Assembly (NCBI RefSeq): GCF_030013905.1
Contig: NZ_CP124862.1
Span: forward strand, 1,615,051 to 1,679,050
Direction of reading: 5' to 3'
Source of the DNA: Petroclostridium sp. X23
Lineage (GTDB): Bacteria > Bacillota > Clostridia > SK-Y3
DNA: 64,000 nucleotides
A model generated the notes under the pieces. That model was not told the DNA's origin. It searched no databases and saw only the letters and a list, made by a program, of their open reading frames with translations. Every line of letters begins with the position of its first letter. Positions within the stretch are counted from its first letter, which is position 1. Position numbers and translations under genes: made by a program. Below are positions 9,773 through 19,982 of this stretch, in pieces.

Positions 9773-11491
9773 TCATCTTTTACTTTTAAACTCTTCAATA
9801 GATTTTGCTATCTTACCATCTGGTAAAGCAATTGGTTCTACACAACCTTCGCTATGGAGTGCCCATGGGAGAATCACACCAGAATGTCCTCCACGGCCGC
9901 CGATTACAACAACTTCTACATCCTTAGGTGAACGTGTTACAGGCATCGGATGCCTATTTTTGAAGCTTGCCGGACGTACCGGAACCAAACCACGGTTGCG
10001 TACCATTGGTGCTTCATGGTATGCGTAGGTATGAATATGTTCTTGAATCATTTCTTTTGTATACCCGGATTTTTTGAGCATCATCCCATGATCCGGTGTT
10101 AAACAAACTACCAGCGGACCCGGCATATAAGCGTTATTGGATCCTAATGTCGTACAGCAATGTGTAATTGTATCTAACAAATCATGTCCATCTAAGCTTA
10201 AGAAATCAATAATATCATGCAATGGTTCTGCTTTTAGGACATATACGGTAGTTGTTTCTGAATCATAGCGTTCTTCGTTAATCATGCTCCATTGTGCTAA
10301 TTCAGGCTCTTCTGCAAAGCAGAAAGTAAATTCGGCCTGAGATGCCAAACAATCGAGGTCGCATATACCGGGAACTGAACGACAAACATTCATAATAACC
10401 AAATTAACCGCACGGCCTATTGTTGCATTCATTGGATATCCAGGGCCTTGGCAGCCTTGTTTTCCGGAGATACCTATTTCTTGAGCAATAGGTCCGCTGA
10501 CAAGTACCAAGTTTCCTCCTGGATGGGATGTTGTTACAGACTGTAACAAATTATATTTCGGACTATTTAAAGCCTTGAATGCGGCAACCAATACCGGCAT
10601 CGCTTTCGGTGTACAACCAGCCATAATAGCTGCAATCGCAACATCTTTTACAGTAATATTCTTACCTGCCGGTCCCACTTGCTCACACAAAATCATATCT
10701 TCATCAAACGGACAATAGGTCATCATATTGTCATATCGCCTTTTCGTAGGCGGAATAATCGGTAGTCCATCACTTATGTGTTCAGCATTAAAATATTCAT
10801 TAATTTCTTCCATATAAGCACCTGGTTCAAGAAGTCTTTCTTCATCAACTTCAATCTTTTTAGTTATAGGAAGCAAGCCATCTGCTGCTGGAGCAACTTT
10901 ATCCATCTTTAAATCAATTTTTGCGGTCTCTTTTAATACATCTCCTGTAGCTGTTAATGCGTTCATGATATAATCCCATTTAAGATCGACCTGTTCGCGC
11001 ACTTCTTTAACCGTACTTGCTTGATAAATATCTACTGAGCAAAGGCATAAGTTTCCCGCACGATAAAACCCAACACCTTCTGTGATCGCTGATCCTGGAG
11101 GTGCCGTCATATAGACGGTAGGAATACCCAATTTTTCTAACGCAATGGTTACAACAGTAGTAGCAGCAGATGTTCCCATATCACCGAATGCTACAACTGC
11201 TGCCGTTGGTTTTTCTTCTGCCAACATGGCTGCATACGCACTTAACTGATCTGTATTTTTACCTCTTACAGTTTCAACATAATCTACAAAATTTGTGATT
11301 CCTAATTCTGTAAAACGCTCTTTAATTCTTACAAATACCTCATTGTAGTTACAGAAATGAAGCTTTGTGTTGTTATAAAACAAGATCTTACCCTTTTGCA
11401 AATCTTCTAAAGTTACTCTGAGCGCAAGCTCCAAAATCGGACGGTCTTGATGCCCACGAGGATCCAACAAATCAATCAATTGTTTACTCAT
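9773..11491 (-). CDS. UGSC-like/DGLPIIPPT fusion protein
   Basis: A 572-residue protein of two parts. Residues about 1-190 resemble the UGSC family, named after a Sec/Cys-containing U-G-S-C motif. The matching position reads GDMGTS (103-108) and is followed by the conserved ALEKLGIPTVYM stretch, so the redox Sec/Cys is absent. The second part (about 235-572) starts with the strongly conserved DGLPIIPPT (241-249). It continues with VKDVAIAAIMAGCTPKAMPV and SHPGGNLVLVSGP, a domain often seen next to UGSC proteins. No TGA lies in the motif, so it is not a hidden selenoprotein. Function is unknown; the context suggests a catabolic role with the FAD enzyme downstream. Confidence 0.7.
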   Translation of the reverse strand: MSKQLIDLLDPRGHQDRPILELALRVTLEDLQKGKILFYNNTKLHFCNYNEVFVRIKERFTELGITNFVDYVETVRGKNTDQLSAYAAMLAEEKPTAAVVAFGDMGTSAATTVVTIALEKLGIPTVYMTAPPGSAITEGVGFYRAGNLCLCSVDIYQASTVKEVREQVDLKWDYIMNALTATGDVLKETAKIDLKMDKVAPAADGLLPITKKIEVDEERLLEPGAYMEEINEYFNAEHISDGLPIIPPTKRRYDNMMTYCPFDEDMILCEQVGPAGKNITVKDVAIAAIMAGCTPKAMPVLVAAFKALNSPKYNLLQSVTTSHPGGNLVLVSGPIAQEIGISGKQGCQGPGYPMNATIGRAVNLVIMNVCRSVPGICDLDCLASQAEFTFCFAEEPELAQWSMINEERYDSETTTVYVLKAEPLHDIIDFLSLDGHDLLDTITHCCTTLGSNNAYMPGPLVVCLTPDHGMMLKKSGYTKEMIQEHIHTYAYHEAPMVRNRGLVPVRPASFKNRHPMPVTRSPKDVEVVVIGGRGGHSGVILPWALHSEGCVEPIALPDGKIAKSIEEFKSKR

Positions 11492-12063
11492 AATAAGTCT
11501 TCCTTTCTTAATTTTTTTGCCGTTCTTTGCATGTCTTTTTTACAGATTATTGGATGATAATAATAAGATTCAACATTTCACTTCGTGGATTTATAAGCAT
11601 TGTGCTGCTTTCGAATATTTTTGAGACTGTAAAACCTGTTGCTAATCCATTTCGCATAGCATAGCATATGAACAAATGAGTAAAAGAAATAAGGAAGCAT
11701 TCATAAGAAAAAACATTAAAATTTGAGATTGTCAGTACCGGAATCCTGAAGAAATTAACCTGAGAGTGATATTAGAGTTTAAATATATTGTTTTTAAGGT
11801 TCACAGGCACTCTATACCTACTAGGGTTTCTAAAATTCTCCCAAGAGTTAATACTTTCTATGTATACTTTAATGAAAAAAGGAAGCAATGTTTTCAATCC
11901 TACGGTAAATCGGTTTAATATTCTACAAAAATTAACTATATTGCTAGGACGGCATATTTATCATCCACGACATTCAATATTGAATCTAATATCATTATAA
12001 TATCTAGTTTTTCCCAATACAATTCACTTTTGTTTAACATTACTTTCTAAAATGGAATTCATA
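11492..12063. other. Intergenic region without a recognised gene
   Basis: About 570 bp between the UGSC-like gene and the next LysR gene. Short open frames are present on the plus strand (for example 11788-12000) but have no good ribosome binding site or recognisable motif. It probably holds the promoter of the UGSC-like/FAD operon, whose -35/-10 I could not place. Confidence 0.5.
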
Positions 12064-12101
12064 AAAAAGCAGAAGAACATATCTGAGTTCTTCTGCTTTT
12101 T
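12064..12101 (-). terminator. Bidirectional terminator after the third LysR gene
   Basis: Perfect 15-bp stem (12064-12078 with 12087-12101) flanked by A and T runs. It lies about 20 bp beyond the stop codon of the LysR gene. Confidence 0.85.
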
Positions 12102-12122
12102 ATAGTCTAATTCACTTTCTTA

Positions 12123-13016
12123 TTACGCATGCTTACTTACATAATTCATGGCAAACTGAATAAAATTTGTAAATGATGGTGATGAGTGTTCTTTTGAAGT
12201 CACAATGGATAAAAATATATCTTTTGTGTCTTCGATTCGAATCAGCCTTAATCTAGAATTATGAAGATATTCCGCAATTTTGCTTGGCAGCAAAGAAACA
12301 CACCCATCATTCTGCATCATCATCTCTATAGAAGAGAGCCAAACGCCATAAGGACTTATACAAGGTTCAAATCCTGCATTTCTGCATTCCCCTAGAACAA
12401 ATTCATATAAGAACGGTTCATGATTATATGGTATCAACTGTAATATTTCATTCTTGATTTCCCTTAAGTACACAGACGCTCTATTTGCTAAGGCATGATT
12501 GTCATATACTAACAACACCAATCTATCTTTAATTAACGGATATTTATCATATTGACCTAAAAGAACCGGCTCTGACAGAATAATACTTGCATCTGCTTGT
12601 CCTGCTTCCAACAACTGAAAACACATATTTGAATTCTGTTCTAAAATTTCCAGGTTAATACCCTCATTTTGATCTTTAAAAGAAGCAAGCATTCGGGTAA
12701 TGTCATATTGACTCATAAAAGAAATGGTTGATATGGTTAATTTTTTTCTTCCCTTTTGTGCCAGATAGTCCATAGCTTCTTGGAGTCTTAAATATTCATC
12801 TACTATATTTTTAGCATACGGTAAAAATGCTTTTCCAGCAGCTGTTAATTCAATAGTTCTCGTATTCCTCTGAAACAATTCAACACCTAACTCTTTTTCT
12901 AGACCTCTGATTTTTTTAGATAAAGATGACTGGGAAAGATAAAGTTCATCTGCGGCTACTGAAAAGTTTAAATGTTTTTCTAACGCTAAAAAATAAATAA
13001 ATAATAAAATATCCAT
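12123..13016 (-). CDS. LysR-family transcriptional regulator
   Basis: A 297-residue LysR protein. Its helix-turn-helix is at about residues 15-52 (FSVAADELYLSQSSLSKKIR, then LFQRNTRTIEL), with the standard effector domain after it. It is similar in design to the regulator at 7080-7961, so the two may be paralogues controlling related genes. It has its own terminator and is separated from the UGSC-like gene by about 630 bp. The effector is unknown. Confidence 0.9.
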   Translation of the reverse strand: MDILLFIYFLALEKHLNFSVAADELYLSQSSLSKKIRGLEKELGVELFQRNTRTIELTAAGKAFLPYAKNIVDEYLRLQEAMDYLAQKGRKKLTISTISFMSQYDITRMLASFKDQNEGINLEILEQNSNMCFQLLEAGQADASIILSEPVLLGQYDKYPLIKDRLVLLVYDNHALANRASVYLREIKNEILQLIPYNHEPFLYEFVLGECRNAGFEPCISPYGVWLSSIEMMMQNDGCVSLLPSKIAEYLHNSRLRLIRIEDTKDIFLSIVTSKEHSSPSFTNFIQFAMNYVSKHA

Positions 13017-13139
13017 CTATTATACCCCCTTGTTAGAATAACCGTATGTCTTGGTATAACTTTATGTCACATGTTTAAGATGTTGCTTACAATCTTTCTC
13101 TATACTTGTCTTTCATAGATATTTTAATTATATCATATG

Positions 13140-14609
13140 TCATTAGTGTTGCATAAAACTTTTCAAAAAAAATCAAATGTAATATTTACCTGTAGAATGA
13201 AGGAAGGCCCCTCTGTTAATATCTGTAGTAGCTGACAAGCAACCACATTTATTAGCAAAGGAGCCAACGAACATGGATAATTGTACTACAGTTTTTGAAA
13301 CTTTAAAAGGCTTTTTACCAAAGAATTTATTGGAAAAAGCCATTGACGAAACAAATACCGACCACGGAACCAAGAAGTTTACTGCTCTTCGATAATTTAA
13401 TACGCTGCTTTATGCTCAATTAACCGGTAAAGAAAGCCTTAGAGATATTGTGAAAGGTATAGAAGCTGATAAAAACCTTCAGCAGCACACCGGAACCATA
13501 AGTTATTCCCAACTATGCCGAAAGAATAGTGATCGGGAGCCAGAAATATTCAAGAGAATGTTCGAGGTAGCCCTTGCAGAGCTAAAGAAACATCATGGAA
13601 TTCGTAACATTCCTGGCTCTTGGGATATTCTCAAAGCTCTTGACGCTACATTAATACGGCTATGCATTTCACTTTTCCCTTGGGCAAATTACCAGAGTAC
13701 CAAGGCTGCAATTAAGGTTCATGTTCTGTATGATATTCTTGTAGGTTACCCAGAGAATATTGTTGTGACTGAAGGCATCATACATGATAAAGATAAGATG
13801 GCTTCTTTTGTCACCAAACCGGGCATTACTTATATATTTGACCGGGGCTACAATGACTACAAAGAATACGACAGGTATTGCAAAGAGGGTATCTTCTTCA
13901 TCACAAGGCTAAAAAGGAATGCCGTTATAGAGATTATTAGCGAAAACACTATGCTTAAGGGCAGTTCCGTTTTATGTGACAGGGAAGTAATCCTCGGAGG
14001 TTTCTATACCAAGATGCAGCACCCCTTAAGGATTGTAGAAGTCACTGATTCCTCTACGGGTGAATCATTTTACATTGCTACCAACCGCTTTGACCTTTGT
14101 GCTGAGGAAATAGCTGAAATCTACCGCTTAAGATGGCAGATAGAGCTGTTCTTCAAGTGGATAAAGCAGCACCTTAAAATAAAGCATTTTTATGGTACCA
14201 GCTTCAATGCAGTTTTAAATCAGATTTATACAGCACTAACTCTGTTTTGCCTTTTAAAATTAATGCACATACTGGTTGGAACTAACAATAACTTCTTAGA
14301 TTTAGTGAGGCTTATTGCAGGTGGACTTTGGAACTCGATTGCTTATCTAAAAGAGACATTATCCCCTGTAAAACCCCCTGGCCCTAAGAGAAAACGGTTG
14401 AAATGGGAAAAAGAGTACGTAGCTTTCTATATCCGGTATATGTTTGGTAAAGTTTCGTTATATTAAGTTTTTTAAAATTTTATATTGGTTAGGTTTAGGT
14501 GGTCACTTGCTTTTGTCTAACTATATCCATAATTTTCTTATAAATTTAGGTTATACCAGTAAATTATTGCTATTGATTTTTGTTAAACTTTTTTATGCAA
14601 CACTAATGA
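13140..14609 (+). mobile_element. IS4-family insertion sequence with nonsense-mutated transposase
   Basis: Terminal inverted repeats are visible: CATTAGTGTTGCATAAAA at 13141-13158 and its complement at 14591-14608, with one more matching base outside. The element is about 1.47 kb and holds one transposase frame broken by a stop. No clear target duplication was found. Confidence 0.8.
13273..14466 (+). pseudogene. IS4-family transposase with in-frame TAA
   Basis: The frame runs from ATG 13273 to the stop at 14466 (397 codons) but contains TAA at 13393-13395, codon 41. The rest is well preserved. The first catalytic Asp lies in ALDATLIRL, the second in YIFDRGYNDY, and the C-terminal YRLRWQIELFFKWIK fits the IS4 signature Y-(2)-R-(3)-E-(6)-K exactly. 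Translation could restart downstream, but such a product would lack the N-terminal DNA-binding part, so the gene is probably inactive. Confidence 0.88.
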
Positions 14610-14728
14610 TCTATAGTTTTGCACTTTCAAAACCTAATACATCAATTACCAGTATAAAAACAAAATAAAATAGGAACATAGATATTGCAGGGCATCGACC
14701 CAATCACCCAAAAAGGAGCGATTCTGCA

Positions 14729-16075
14729 ATGAACATCTACATTCCTATGGAAATAATCCAGTTACTATTATTTCCAAAAGAATGCTTTAAATGCATAACA
14801 ACGTACAATTATTTTGTTTATTATATATGGTGCTTACTCGTAGTTCCGGGTAAGAAAACTACCAGAAACTTATACCGCCATTGCTTTTTCTTCCGTAAAG
14901 ATGTTTCTAACTGGTGTAGATTCCTTACGGAATATAAGTGGGATTACACAGAGGTTATAAAGAAAATGTTTCAGTTGCTTCTGAATTTATTCCCACAGGA
15001 ACTCGTGTTTCATGGTGCAATCCAAGCGTGTTTTGATACCACGCTAAATGCAAAAGACTCTAAAAAAGTACCCGGTATCCAAAAATGGGATAACCATAGC
15101 GGGAATGCTGATGCCGGTGATTATATAGTTGGGCATCATTGGGGCGTACTTGGTATTATTGGCTCTTTTAAAAACCAATTTATCTGCTTCCTGATTTCCT
15201 TTAGGCTTATTACATGTAAAAGTGCTAACTGCCAATAGAAATGTAATAAAGACGATATCCCTGAGCCATTAAAAATTTGGGATGTAGCCCATGCTCAGGT
15301 ATTTCAACTGAATGAGTGGATATTGCAAAGTAATCAAAAATTACGCATTGTTGCTGATGCTTACTTTTCAAAAAATCCCTTTATTCAACCGTTACTTGAT
15401 AAAGGCGTCCATGTTGTGACTAAGCTTAGATCTGATGCTGTAGCACGCTTAGATCCCGAGCCTCAAATGCAAAAAGCAAGAGGACGTAAGCGCAAATATG
15501 GAAAACAAATAAAAGTTAATACCCTTTGGGAACTTGTAGAACACCAAACGATCACTGTACAGCTTTATGGTAAAATACAAACCGTAGAAATTGCAGTAGC
15601 TGATGTTTGGATGTTAAAGCTGTCCCAAAAGGTTCGTACTGTGGTTTTACGTACTACTAAAGGTAAATTGATGGCATTAGTCAGTACCGATGCAAATCTT
15701 ACAGCTGCTCAAATTATTGAGATATATGGCTCTCGTTTCTCAATAGAGATAGCAATACGTGATATCAAACAGCACCTTGGTTTCGAAGAATATCAACATC
15801 ATAGTTTGTTGCCGGTATTGCGCTTTTTACACATTGTTGGTATCGCCTATAATATAGGTAAAATTACACTGATAAAATATAGCAAGTGCAATTGGATAAA
15901 TATTACTTCTGACTCAGGGGATACCCCCTGGATATCAGAACTTAGTCTTTCCAAGTTACGGTATTGTTTGAGAAAGTATACCTTGGGAAAACTTGTATTC
16001 GGCAATTCCGCACCAGAGGCGGAACAGCATGAAATTGTCTCGGATAAAGATGCTATTGTGGACTTCGCTGCGTAG
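14729..16075 (+). pseudogene. IS701-like DDE transposase with in-frame TAG
   Basis: One frame of 449 codons from ATG 14729 to 16075 is interrupted by a single TAG at 15236-15238. The first half has CFDTTLNAKDSKKVPG and DYIVGHHWGVLG, typical of the DDE_5/IS701-type core with the first Asp in DTT. The second half has RIVADAYFSKNPF (second Asp) and YGSRFSIEIAIRDIKQHLGF (Glu and C-terminal helix). An AAGGAG site precedes the ATG. Without the stop the protein would have normal length. Family assignment is from motif memory and moderately sure. Confidence 0.75.
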
Positions 16076-16107
16076 TGTGCATTGGGTTTTTATGGTAACA
16101 TCTCTGC

Positions 16108-16600
16108 TCAAGGTTTTTCTGCAAAACTATAGTCATTAAAGAAATTATCGAAATACTCGTCCCCTAACCGGTTAATTCTAAAGTGACTGATGGTAGTATC
16201 ATCCGGCACATCATCCTCAATATTTAAACCTAAAAACCATCTAAAAGCTACATCTGTTCTTACTCTCGCAACAACTTCAGGATCAGAGAGTGTATACAGA
16301 TATTCTAACAGACAAATTTTAAGCATCATTACAGGATCTTTTGATTCTCTTCCAATATCACTGTAACGATCTTTTACCAAGTCGTAAACAAAGGAAAAAT
16401 CAATAATTGAATCTATTTTGATCAGCAAATGATCTTTCGGAATTAATTTCTCAAAAATGATGTTATTGAATATATCAATCTGCCCACTATTTTTACCCAT
16501 CGTATGTATACAACCCCAAGTACGTATATCTGTATATTTATTATATCATGCTGCATATTTATTCGATAGTATTAGTTTTTCGGAGGTTTCCCTGGCACTT
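16108..16600 (-). mobile_element. Left IS1182-like fragment (inner end and transposase N-terminus)
   Basis: The segment 16108-16500 codes on the minus strand for the first 130 residues of an IS1182-type transposase (KLIPKDHLLIKIDSIIDF, then DUF772-like DDTTISHFRINRL), then is cut off. The upstream end, up to position 16600, matches in inverted orientation the copy at 20844. The shared end is AAGTGCCAGGGAAACCTCC. With the right-hand copy it brackets the dehydratase/transporter cassette. Confidence 0.8.
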
Positions 16601-16642
16601 AGCTTGCTTAGCTTGCAAAGCGACTATTTCTTGCCTGATATA

Positions 16643-16671
16643 TTGACAAACTTCTGCGCATATTATATAAT
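16643..16671 (+). promoter_or_regulatory. Sigma-A promoter of the dehydratase cassette
   Basis: Perfect consensus TTGACA (16643-16648) and TATAAT (16666-16671) with 17-bp spacing. It lies 48 bp upstream of the large-subunit ATG and 43 bp inside the left IS end. Confidence 0.9.
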
Positions 16672-16678
16672 TTGGATT

Positions 16679-16700
16679 GAGGTCAGAGGTCAGACCAATT
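16679..16700 (+). promoter_or_regulatory. Probable FadR-type operator
   Basis: GGTCAGACC (16688-16696) is a perfect odd dyad matching the GGT-N3-ACC core of FadR-subfamily operators and is followed by AATT. A second GGTCAGA half precedes it, giving a direct repeat. It sits at the expected transcription start, just after the -10 box, so binding would block transcription. The GntR/FadR gene at 20062 is the obvious candidate. Confidence 0.6.
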
Positions 16701-16718
16701 ATATAAGGGAGGGTTTTT

Positions 16719-17966
16719 ATGCATTCTTTGGAAAAAATCATGGCAAATGCGGCAGGCGTCAACGAAGTGAAGGCTGGTGACCGTGTTTGGTGTAAGGTTG
16801 ATCTTGCGTTAGGTATTGACCTTTACAGGAATATTATTGACTCATTTGAGGAAATCGGCTTGGAGAAAATACAGCACCCTGAAAGAGCCGGATTTATTTT
16901 TGGTATTAACGCACCTGCTCCGACTATTCGCTCCGCACAAAACGAAAAGGATATGCGTGAGTTTTGTAAAAAACACGGCGCTCATATTTTCGACATTAAC
17001 AGCGGGGTTGTTTATCAGCATGTAATGGAGAAAGGTTACATCTTCCCCGGCGCAGTTTCTGTTGCAAATGACTCACATGCGACAGTATGCGGCGCTTTAG
17101 GTGCTTTCGGTACCGGCACCGGCGGATATGATACCGCAGCAGCAATGGGCTTTGGTGAAATGTGGTTCAGAGTTCCTGAGGTAATCAGAATAGAGCTCAA
17201 AGGTAAATTGCAAAAAGGTGTTTTCGCGAAAGATATTGTACTGAAAATTTTGAAAGAATTAAAATCGGATTTCGCAATATACAAAGCCATTGAATATGCA
17301 GGTGAAGCTGTTACGGAAATGTGTCTGGCAGAACGAATGGTATTATGCAATATGGCGGTTGAAATGGGTGCGAAAACCAGCTACATACAACCCGATGAAA
17401 AGGTCTTTGAATTTCTTAAAGGCAGGGTAAATCACTCATATACAGTGTTTGAAACCGATTCCGACTACCAATATTGCGCAAACTATGTATTTGATGTTTC
17501 AAAACTTGTTCCGCAGGTTGCATTACCGCATAACGTAGATAACGTATCCGATATCATCGATATTGAGCCTTTCGCGTTTGATCAGGGCCTTATAGGTACA
17601 TGTACAGGCGGAAGATTGGAAGACCTTGAAGCCGCCGCAAAAATTCTTAAAGGAAAAAGAGTACATCCCGATGTAAGAATGCTCATCGTACCTGCTACAT
17701 ACGAAATCTATTCAAAAGCGATAGAAAAAGGATACATCCAAACCTTTATTGACGCAGGCTGCGTGATCTGCAACGCCGGCTGCGGTCCATGCCTCGGTGC
17801 CCATATGGGCGTTTTAGCCGAAGGTGAAAAATGTATTACTGCTTCCAACCGCAACTTTTCCGGCCGTATGGGCCATAAAGATTCGGAATTGTATCTTGCG
17901 TCACCTGCTACAGTTGCAGCTTCATGTGTTGAAGGTGTGTTAACTGATCCACGAAAATATTTATAA
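16719..17966 (+). CDS. Aconitase/isopropylmalate dehydratase-type large subunit
   Basis: A 415-residue protein of the LeuC/homoaconitase class. The three [4Fe-4S] ligands are Cys295 (IGTCTGG), Cys355 and Cys358 (GCGPC). The active-site loop is NDSHATVCGALGAFGTG, where LeuC normally has DSHTxTxGAxGA. GGGAGGG sits five bases before the ATG. The small subunit follows 21 bp later and a 2-hydroxycarboxylate transporter next. With no leuA or leuB nearby and with its own transporter and regulator, the pair probably dehydrates an imported hydroxyacid (a citrate, malate, citramalate or dimethylmalate type) rather than making leucine. The substrate is inference. Confidence 0.85.
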   Translation: MHSLEKIMANAAGVNEVKAGDRVWCKVDLALGIDLYRNIIDSFEEIGLEKIQHPERAGFIFGINAPAPTIRSAQNEKDMREFCKKHGAHIFDINSGVVYQHVMEKGYIFPGAVSVANDSHATVCGALGAFGTGTGGYDTAAAMGFGEMWFRVPEVIRIELKGKLQKGVFAKDIVLKILKELKSDFAIYKAIEYAGEAVTEMCLAERMVLCNMAVEMGAKTSYIQPDEKVFEFLKGRVNHSYTVFETDSDYQYCANYVFDVSKLVPQVALPHNVDNVSDIIDIEPFAFDQGLIGTCTGGRLEDLEAAAKILKGKRVHPDVRMLIVPATYEIYSKAIEKGYIQTFIDAGCVICNAGCGPCLGAHMGVLAEGEKCITASNRNFSGRMGHKDSELYLASPATVAASCVEGVLTDPRKYL

Positions 17967-17987
17967 TTCAGAAAGGAGGATAAAGAT

Positions 17988-18506
17988 ATGACTAAAACTT
18001 TAAAAGGCAGAGTAATGGTTTTCGGAGATAACATTGATACCGATATGATTACTCCGGGCCGCTATCTTGAACTTAGTAAACCAGAAGAGATTGCAGCTGT
18101 TGCTATGGCGGGTTTAGACCCGGATTTCCCGAAAAAAGTAAAGAAAGGAGATATCATTATCGGAGGTAAAAACTTCGGCTGCGGTTCCAGCAGAGAACAT
18201 GGAGTTATCGCATTCAAGGCTAATGGCGTGCAAGCTATTGTTGCGAAATCTATAGCAAAAATATATTATAGAAACGCAATTGTTTCCGGGCTGATGGTTC
18301 TTATTTCAGAAGAAGCACATACGATATTTGAAAACTACCAGCATTGTGAAATTGACCTTGAAAACGGAAATATAATCAACACCGATACCGGAAAGTCGGT
18401 TAAATGTGAAAAACTATCGACTGAAGATATCGCCATCTGGGAAGCAGGCGGTATGGTTACGGAATATAAGCGTAAAGCACAGGAAATCAATCGAAACAGC
18501 AAATAA
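17988..18506 (+). CDS. Aconitase/isopropylmalate dehydratase-type small subunit
   Basis: A 172-residue LeuD-like swivel-domain protein. The signature FGCGSSREHG (Gly64-His71 region) carries the substrate-contacting Ser and Arg. DNIDTDMITPGRYL near the N-terminus is also typical. AAAGGAGG precedes the ATG. It follows the large subunit by 21 bp and would form the active heterodimer with it. Length is normal for the standalone small subunit. Confidence 0.88.
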   Translation: MTKTLKGRVMVFGDNIDTDMITPGRYLELSKPEEIAAVAMAGLDPDFPKKVKKGDIIIGGKNFGCGSSREHGVIAFKANGVQAIVAKSIAKIYYRNAIVSGLMVLISEEAHTIFENYQHCEIDLENGNIINTDTGKSVKCEKLSTEDIAIWEAGGMVTEYKRKAQEINRNSK

Positions 18507-18538
18507 TAGTGATGATAAAATGAGGGGGGTTAAATGCT

Positions 18539-19870
18539 ATGACAGACACAATGCTTAATACTATGACAGACACAACTAAAACAAGTCTTTGGGATAAATT
18601 ATGCTTCGGTTTTATCCCTGCAAAATACTTTTTCGCATTTTTATTCATAACTTTAGCGGGTATTTTGTTTGATGCTACTCCAGCGGGCTGGCTGGGCGGA
18701 TTTGTGGTATGTACCGTACTAGGACTTCTTCTTGAAAAAATCGGAGACAATCTTCCGGTTGTAAAAGACTATTTCGGAGGCGGCTCTTTTGTTGTCATCT
18801 TTGGTGCGGCCGCATTGATGTATTTCGGATTAATACCCGAATCTACAACAGCGTTGGTAAATGACTTTATAAAGAAGATGGACTATATTGGCTGGGTTGT
18901 GGGCGCACTGATATGCGGAAGTATTCTATCGATGGACAGAAAAGTTCTCATCAAGGCGGGTGCCCTGTATTTTATTCCCATCATCATCGGCTTGGGCGTT
19001 GCATTCGCGTTAACCGGAATTATCGGCCAAATCATGGGATTTGGTTGGAGACAAGCTATTCTCTTCGTTGCAATTCCTATCATGGGCGGCGGAACTTCTG
19101 CGGGTGCAGTTCCGATGTCTGAAATGTACGGTTCGGTTTTAGCAAATGATGCTAAATATTACCTGTCTCTGCTCATGCCCGCTGTCGCCTTGGGCAATGC
19201 GCTGGCTATTGTTTTTGCGGGGCTGATGAATAGGGTTGGGAATGTTCTTCCCAATTCCACCGGGAATGGTGTCCTCATGAAAAACGTTCAGATTGATATC
19301 AAAAAAGAAGCAACAGCTGAACCTTTAAATTATTCTTATCTCGGAATGGGTTTTCTTATTACCGGTATGTTCTTTATTATCGGTATACTTATGAGCAAAA
19401 TCTTCCCAACTATTCATTACTACGCATGAACAATTATTTCTGTTGCCGTAGTGAAAATAAGCGGAGCCTTCCCTAAGACACTGGAAAAACAAATTATTCA
19501 ATGGTATGCCTTTTTGATGAAAATTGCCATACCTGCCGTACTATTCGGAATAGGATTTGCTTATACTGATTTGAAAGTTGTTTTTGAATCCCTTAGCGTT
19601 ACATACTTTATTCTTGTTTCTATTACCGTAATAGGCGCAATTATAGGAAGCTGGTTCGGAGGAAAGATTGTCGGTTTCTATCCTGTTGAATCCTCAATCA
19701 CTGCCGGGTTGTGCATGGTAAATATGGGCGGTTCAGGGGATATTGCAACCCTTGGCGCCGCAAAAAGAATGGCGCTTATGCCGTTCGCTCAAATCTCATC
19801 AAGAATCGGTGGAGCTATCATTATTATTCTAGCAAGTATTTTAGCCTCTGTAATCGGTGCAGGTCTGTAA
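18539..19870 (+). pseudogene. 2-hydroxycarboxylate (CitS/CimH-type) transporter with in-frame TGA
   Basis: One frame of 443 codons is interrupted only by TGA at 19427-19429 (codon 297). Family landmarks are intact on both sides. Before the stop is PIMGGGTSAGAVPMSEMY, the first re-entrant GGG motif. After it come FGIGFAYTDLKVV and ITAGLCMVNMGGSGDIATLG, the second GG loop. The family carries citrate, malate, lactate or related acids with sodium or protons. TGG-to-TGA is the simplest cause but homologues vary at this position. As it stands the product would lose the second half of the transporter. GGGGGG lies just upstream of the start. Confidence 0.85.
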
Positions 19871-19982
19871 GCTGCTTTTATGATAAAAAATGTTATAAAG
19901 CATAAAAAAGTAGTTTTTTAAAGCATTACAGTTGCAAATCGTATTATAATACTGTATGATTAAGTTAATATTATGTTCTTAA

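Noticed and set aside
11161..11190. Possible selenocysteine codon in the UGSC-like gene
   Set aside because: The motif is encoded GGT GAT ATG GGA ACA TCT, with no TGA.
11788..12000. 70-codon plus-strand frame in the intergenic gap
   Set aside because: AT-rich chance frame with no ribosome binding site.
14444..14668. 74-codon frame after the IS4 transposase
   Set aside because: It overlaps the transposase end and crosses the right inverted repeat; a chance frame.
19427..19429. TGA read as Trp (alternative genetic code)
   Set aside because: Many neighbouring genes end in TGA at their expected C-terminus, for example the IS91 fragment at 36107, so the standard bacterial code applies.
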